From contig CADCXC010000012.1 of the NCBI GenBank assembly GCA_902806595.1, positions 1,116,001 to 1,180,000 on the forward strand: a stretch of DNA of 64,000 bases, given 5' to 3'. Positions 57,917 to 64,000 of the stretch are shown here, piece by piece. The notes under the pieces are model-generated. The model had not been told where the DNA came from. It saw nothing but the letters and a program-made list of their open reading frames with translations, and did not search any database. Made by a program: the position numbers and the translations under genes. The stretch comes from Pyrenopolyporus hunteri. Its lineage: Eukaryota > Ascomycota > Sordariomycetes > Xylariales > Hypoxylaceae. Positions within the stretch are counted from its first letter, which is position 1; each line of letters opens with the position of its first letter.

Positions 57917-60900
57917 CTACCAGAACGAACACCAGCCAATATAGTGCTGGCACAGATTCTCCAGTTTGGTTGCTTCCACGATTAGCTTGTTGACCTGCAT
58001 CACGACGTCTAATTCCTCGGTTGGCTTGAAATCGCGGCCGGTCAGTTTTTGGTTTACGCGGTCTAATACCTCGACCGCTCGAGCATTCTGAATTTCGGCC
58101 ATCTCGCCGTCTAACATCTGACCGGCGCCGGTGGCTAGACTCGAATTCGTACGTGCTCTGGCGCGTGAACCGGGCGGGCCGCCGGGATGAGCCGACTCGA
58201 CGGCGTTACCAGCAGCTTGCTGGGCTGCGAGGAATTCGGAGGGGGGGCGCTCCGCGTCTAGAACGCTGGGCCTACGGGCCCGCTGAGCACCGCCAGCCAG
58301 GGTGGACTCCCGCTCGGAGCGGAAGTTAGGGCCTACCGGAGAAGCAGCATTGGTAAGACGCCAGGTCAGCAACGGGTCGTGGATAAACTATGGGACGCCG
58401 TTAGCGTTAGCACAACGTCTCAACCCCAGAAAACAGCGCTATGTAGTGGTAGAGATAATTTACTTACGGCTTCCAAAACCGCCATCACACTTTCCTTATT
58501 ATCCCGAAGCACACGCATGACATGCTCACAAGTGATCCTGAAACTACCCTCGATGTTGCTGACTTCCATAGCATACGTGAGCATCCTGGTGAGGCGGAAC
58601 GGCACCCTTTCGGGGTATTTGTCTCGTTTCATGGCGACCTCAAAGCAGTCGCCGAAGTCAATGTGGATAATCTTTCCGGTAATGCGGTCGAGCATCAAGT
58701 TGCTCGGGTGCCTGTCGCCGAGGCCTAGAATGTAGCCGACCATGCTCATAACGCCCAAGCTACGCGTGTAATTAGTACGCCTCTCTAACCAGGCCTCGGA
58801 GCTCTTGCTCTTGAGCCATAAGACACGATACAGATCCTGCCCAGTGGTGTTGTCCAGCGCGTAACCGAACACTTCAACCTTCTGCATGAGGGTGAGATTA
58901 TCGTAATCCGGCGCCATCTGCAGCATGATGCGATGCTCTATATTAAGGAGAATCTTGCGGCTCTCGCGGTATTCGCGGATTAGGACATGCAAGGTATCGC
59001 TGTTCGGAACCCAGCCGAGGAGGCCCGAATTCTGACTCAGAGGGATCGCCGGGTATCGTTGAATATTAAGATGGCGTTTGTAACACTCCGAGTCGTTAGC
59101 GAGCAGAGTATTGCACAGGCCAAACAGTTGCATCACACGCTCGTCCTGCCGGATATCCTCGTGCCCCTTGAGCAGGAAGGCATACGAGGTCCCGTCGCTT
59201 CCGTTCATGTTTAGCTTTCTCGGCCGCTGCTTCGAATTGATTACGCTAAAGGTGGTATCAAACGAGATGATGCGGACGATAGGCGCGCCGCTACGATACG
59301 TGCCGGGCACCGCTAGATCGAGGTCCTTAGCGGCTAGCAACTTCGGGGAACAGTATGCGAGCTCCAGGGACGACATCTGAGGTAGCTGCCTTCCTATCCG
59401 GCGGAAAACCTGGTAGTACAGATCCCATGCCTGGTTGAGATCGTTGACGTCGTGGCTAGTCTCGTACTGGCGACACCACTCTCGCGCTTCGGTGAGATCT
59501 CGACCGAACGTCTGCGCGAAGCTGATCTCGCGCAGGGTTTCGGGCCCTCGCTCGAGCAGCTCGTGCAACGGGCCGAGAGTAGCGAACATGCCTTCGATGT
59601 TGTGATCTCCGAAGTACAGCCGGGAAGCCTCTTCGAGCCCTTCATGCCAGAGCTCATGCCATAACACCGCGACGCGGATAAGCTCGTGGCTGACAGTATC
59701 AGCCTGTTCGACAAGCTTGGCGCTGTGGGCACGCATACTGTCCATAATTAAGGCAGCCGACTTCGACCTCCTGGAGCTCTGCGCCGACTTCATAGCCACC
59801 GTGAGCGGATATACTAAAGCTTGGGGATGATTGCGCCCGACGTCGGCGAGCAGGTTATGGATAGACTGGCGCACCCGCGTGTTAGGTTGGTTAATCCGCG
59901 CAATAAGCTGGGGTATCACCTCCAGCCACGTGTCGACGCTGACGGTCCCGAAGCCTTGCGTGACGGCGGCGTTGACCTCGCTGTTACCGCCGTGGGCGAA
60001 CCACAAGGTGAGAAGGCGCAGCGTGTCCTGAAGTGAACTTCCGGACGATAACGCGATAGATTTGAAGAAGCCCTGTACCGCAGGAACGACATGATTAATG
60101 ATAACGGACAGCTCCGGCCTCGGGGCGTTCCTATCGGCGGGGGGCGTGAGAGCCTGGACGATTTCGAAGTTGGCCAAAGCCCAAGCGTGCCAGGCCTTAT
60201 ACCATTTCGGGTTGTATTGGGTAGCTTTCGAGTACGAGGTCAGGATCTCCTGGACGTTGTGGTGCTGCCAATCATGCTTGTTCAGGGCGACTTGCCATTC
60301 CCCCTGCTTCAGAAAGCATTTCGCGAGAAGTACCGTCTGGTCCTGGATTATCTTCTGGGTCCTGGAACTAGGGACCCCGGATTCTACCCCGCCGTGGAAG
60401 CCGTAGTCGTTAACGGGGTCCAGCACCCCGTTGGGAGGTGCGGATTGCATCGATGCCCTGGCCATCTCGAGGCTCTGGGCGGAGTCGGCCGTAAACTTCC
60501 GAAGGCAGTAGAGCGTCTTCTCGGGATGACCCGTCTGGCGTAGCTTCGCCTGCTGGCCGTACTCCCAGTAGAACTTCAGGACCGCGTAGACCACCTGCGG
60601 AGGGATCCTCGCCGCCGCACCTTGCTGCGGCTGGCTACTCAGACTCCAGTACGGTATTATCGTGTCCAGAGGGTGGTCGGTACCGATGAGCTGCTTAAGA
60701 GACTTCTCAGCGAGGCCCATCCTACCCGACTTCCGACACAGGTTCGCGAACTTGATCCACATGTGCATGTTCTCCGCCGGGCTGATAACCAAACCGCGTA
60801 GCCTGAGCATGCGTTGCCAGACCTCGACGTTCCTCTGGCACCCTTTGAGGCGGCTCTCCCACGTGCGCCGCATCGTGGCCTTCTTTTTCTCGTCGGCTTG

Positions 60901-63900
60901 CTTGTAGACGATGATCTCCTCCAGCTCCGCGAGCATCTGCACCCGGACGATAACCTGGTACGCGCGATTGTAGGACTCGCTCACGAGCGCGCTTAGCTCG
61001 GTGTCGAGACCTTCCCGGGTCTGCTGGATGCAGGCAGCAGCCTCTCGGAACTGGTTGCGGTGCAGCGCCAGAATCGCGCCGAAGAACGAACGGTCGGGGG
61101 AATACCGCTTCATGGACTGCAGGTAGTTATCCATCGAGTCCCACTTGCCTAGACCCCACGCCGCCGCGGTCGCGAGAGGCGCAATACGTCTCTGAACCTC
61201 GGGCGCCGAGTTCGCCCACGTGTTGCTAGTCAGGCTGGCGAGGGCGTCCCACTCCCCAAGGGCATGCAGGCAACGCATCTTACCCATGACGACGTCGAGC
61301 GGAACCGGCTGGTCCCGCGGCATCTCCGCCTCCCTCTTGTTATAGAACTGCAAGGCCTCCTCCCACCGCTCCAACTTCTCGAACCACGTCTCCCTCAGCT
61401 GGATGCCGTCCTTGTAGTATTGTGCCTTGCGGAGAATGCCGATAGCGGCGTCGTACTGCTGCAGCTGGTTATTTATCACGATCAACGCTTCGACGGCCGG
61501 TCCGCTCTGGTCCTGCAGGAATTCCAATTCTTTGTAATGAAGAGCCTTCGCGTACGCGTGACAACGGCCGGCCTCCCTACCGAGAACCCTAATGTCGATA
61601 GGTAGGGCCTTGTCGTCGTGCTCCATGAACTCGGCCAGGTTGAGCAGCAGCCCGAGCAGGTCCGGCGGCACGTTCTCGGATCGTATGGCGTTCTCGATGT
61701 TCTGGATGAGCTCGTCCTGGAACTGCTCGTAGAGCTCGCTCCAGCAAGAGACGAACGCCGAATTGAAAAGTTCACGGGCCAGGGGGAGATGCACGCTACC
61801 CAGAATAGCACAGGCGCGCAGGGCGTGGTTCGGCGACTCGGTCAGGAGCGTGGTGCTGAACCTCCGGAGCCACTCTTGCCAATCTTCCTTAGTCGACTTG
61901 CCTTTGGTATCCCAGGCGGCCTTGAGGTGGATCGCGTTCATCTCGAGCTTCTTGTTGCCGAGGTCGGCAAACGACGGCTCGTCTAGCTGGTCGACGAACC
62001 GGGTCTCCGAACTCAGGTCTTGCGGCAGAGCTTCCCCCTTCTGCAGCTTGCTAACCAGGAGCTCGTAGTTCTGATGTTGAATCTGGTTGGCCTGCAAGAC
62101 TTTGTTAACGGTGCCCATGAAGTGCAGATAATCCCGTCCGAGCTGCTGGATCAAGGCGCAGAGGGTATCCAGCGCCGCCACGCGCAGGGACGACTCGCCA
62201 CCGGCGAGAATTCTGGTCAGCGGGTGGATGATCTTGGCGGCGTAGTCGTTGAGGTTGACCTGGCGGGAAATCTTGCCGACGGTCTCGATAGCCGACTTCC
62301 TCAAGAACGTCGGCTGGCCCTGCTTTTCGAAGGTCCTCACGACTACGGGGATGATCAGATGCATGTATTCCTCACTGCTGGAACCGAAGACTAGGAAGGC
62401 GTGCAGGACCTTCTCGGACGGAGTCCGTTTAGTAGTCGCGTCCTTCTCGAGAACGCCGAGCATGGCGGGTAGCAAACCCGCTAGATAGATCTTGAACTCC
62501 CCCTCCAACGACCTCGAAATAGCCTCGACTAGGGATAGTATCGTAGCTTGGAGCGACGGCGACGTGTCCCAGTAGTTATGAAGCGTGTCGATGATCTGCG
62601 GTAGATAATTTCTTATATGCTGACGCACGATGCTGACCAGCGTGGCCAACTGGTTGAAGTAGGACTCAAGGCGGCTCGGAGGGCAGTCTCTGATGACTTC
62701 AAGGAACGCCGGAACGATGCGATCCAGGAAGGAGACGCATTCTAGCCCGAGAGTGCGGAAGATGTTCATGATAGCCTCGATGACCGCGGCGTGGTGCGGG
62801 GCGAGGGAGCTGTCCTTCAGGATATTAAGGAGAGCGTTGATTACTACAGTCGGATAATACTCCTTGTTGGACGGCGTGAGCCCCGTCATCATAAGCGATA
62901 TATCGGTCATCCGGTTGGTCTCGACTCGACGCTTGGCATCGGGGGCGCGCTCTTCGACTTGCTGCTCGCCATTTTTGTTAGCTCTGCGTGTACAGGGTTG
63001 CGGATCACAACGCGCGTTCAGAGAGGGTTTCTTGATGGTTTCCGTGGGGGGTGTGTTCTCCTGGTTTAACTCGGCGCCGGACTCGTCGCCCGAGGTGAGA
63101 GGACTTCCATTCTCGACCTCGCGCGGCTTCAATCCGTGAATACGCCTCCAGGTGCGTTCATCTGGGGAATTCTGTACCTGATGCCTATACGGGTCCAGCG
63201 CTCCTAATATTCCCATCAACTTGATCGTCTCCTGCCGCAGGGGCCCGCGCTGGGGTTCGGTGCGAATAATGTGCTGCAGGAGGTCGAGGAGTTCTGGATA
63301 CTCGAGGTAGGGATCGATGACGTAGCCGGAATTGCTGGCGAGCTGGCCGAGCGTGTGCAGGGCGGCCTCGCGCTTCACGTTGGAGGCGTGGTCTTTCAAC
63401 GCCGCGATGATGATCGGCATGAGCTTATCCTTGTAGGGGAGCATATCCTCGCCCCCGACCGTCGCGAGCTCGCCGATCGCCTTAAGGATGGTGGCCGCAA
63501 CGGCGTGATTAGAGTCGCCGGCCTTCGGGAGGAGTACCGAGATCATCGGTTCGACGTACGGCTTGATCAGTCCTTGGGCGTTCTGCACCAGGTGACTGAG
63601 GAGCTTCGCGCTCTCCTCCTTGTTGCGCGGAGCGTCCGAAAACTCGAGCTCGGTAAGCATCTGTATCAGCGTCTTCCGAAGCGAGGGGATCACGTAGGCC
63701 GGGTTATACCGCGCGAGCCGCCCTATAATCGAGATAGCCACCTCCCTGATCTCGAAGACCTCGTCATTCAGCGCGAAGAAAAGCGTCCGGATGTTCTCGG
63801 CTTTCGCTAGGTGAGGATCGAACCGCTCGTCGAGCGCGGCGAGCACGGTCTGCCGTATGTTCGGTTTCGGATCGGACACACCTACGGTTAGTAACTTCTC

Positions 63901-64000
63901 GATGACATCGCCGACCACCTGCAACGCATGATAGCTGGTCTGGTTTACTATCGGATCCCGAACGTAGAGCTGACAGCATGTGAGCGCCGCCGCTTCGCGG
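57917..64000 (-). CDS. TOR: TOR serine/threonine kinase (C-terminal ~2000 residues; 5' end outside window)
   Basis: PI3K-related kinase controlling growth in response to nutrients, core of TORC1/TORC2. The visible coding part is one large exon (58468 to the right edge), an 80-nt intron (58388-58467) and a last exon (57917-58387), about 2000 residues. TOR proteins are usually near 2400, so some 400 N-terminal residues lie outside. In order: HEAT repeats; FAT domain; FRB region with VLWHELWHEGLEEASRLYFG, keeping the serine expected for rapamycin binding; kinase domain with LKGHEDIRQDERVMQLFGL, catalytic loop GLGDRHPSNLMLDR and IHIDFGDCFEVAM; and FATC tail VNKLIVEATKLENLCQHYIG ending WCSFW. A low-complexity insertion sits within the HEAT region near 62890-63130. 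The intron falls between the kinase and FATC parts. All key catalytic residues are present. Confidence 0.97.

Noticed and set aside
63271..63810. Plus-strand frame of 179 codons opposite TOR
   Set aside because: Shadow of the GC-rich TOR exon; the TOR frame is unmistakable.

Overview
The window is nuclear DNA of a filamentous ascomycete (Pezizomycotina, most likely a Sordariomycete). Genes carry short introns of about 50-90 nt with GTAAGT-like donors and CTRAC-type branch sites. Spacers are long and gene-poor. The content includes a single TOR kinase, ARP6, a GH71 alpha-1,3-glucanase, a PL4 pectin lyase and a subgroup-C chitinase beside a LysM gene. One 7.4 kb block shows the signature of repeat-induced point mutation (RIP). 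I assembled exon structures by hand from splice signals and checked that exon lengths sum in frame. None of them has transcript support.

Layout. 1-546 (-) is the 5' end of ARP6, cut by the window edge. 1499-2289 (-) is a secreted stand-alone cytochrome (AA8) domain protein. 5868-7109 (+) is an ARA2-like D-arabinose dehydrogenase. 8210-10831 (-) is a SIP5-like protein. 13362-14469 (-) is an unknown gene. 14741-18922 (-) is a 13-exon GH18 chitinase, divergent across about 1.07 kb from a four-LysM secreted protein (19991-21959, +). 22623-24501 (-) is a sulfite-oxidase-type molybdenum enzyme. About 24890-32290 is an extremely AT-rich RIP-mutated repeat island holding two near-identical direct repeats of about 290 bp, probably a dead LTR retroelement. 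33361-34512 (+) is a GCIP/cyclin-D1-binding-like protein. 34677-36406 (-) is a GH71 glucanase. 39301-40968 (+) is a PL4 rhamnogalacturonan lyase. 41587-43419 (-) is an MFS transporter. 44623-46931 (+) is a sugar porter with a one-base problem at one splice junction. 47411-49326 (-) is a dysferlin-domain peroxisomal membrane protein. 51140-54656 (-) is a 1113-residue unknown coiled-coil protein. 57917-64000 (-) is the C-terminal 2000 residues of TOR kinase.

How the genes relate. The clearest functional unit is the chitinase/LysM pair: one product cuts chitin and the other should bind chitin oligomers, and they share an upstream region. The GH71, PL4 and AA8 genes fit a plant- or fungal-wall-degrading lifestyle but are scattered, not clustered. 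TOR, ARP6, the peroxin, SIP5 and GCIP are housekeeping or regulatory genes.

Most unusual signals: (i) surviving cytosines in the AT island are almost all in CpG, and CpG versus TpA accounts for most differences between its two direct repeats; (ii) three GC-AG introns occur within 3.4 kb beside the island; (iii) a chitinase intron reads as coding in another frame; (iv) a GGTA/TACC palindromic repeat family fills the spacers and lies in one intron. I found no convincing tRNA, rRNA or CRISPR, and no clearly new biological system.
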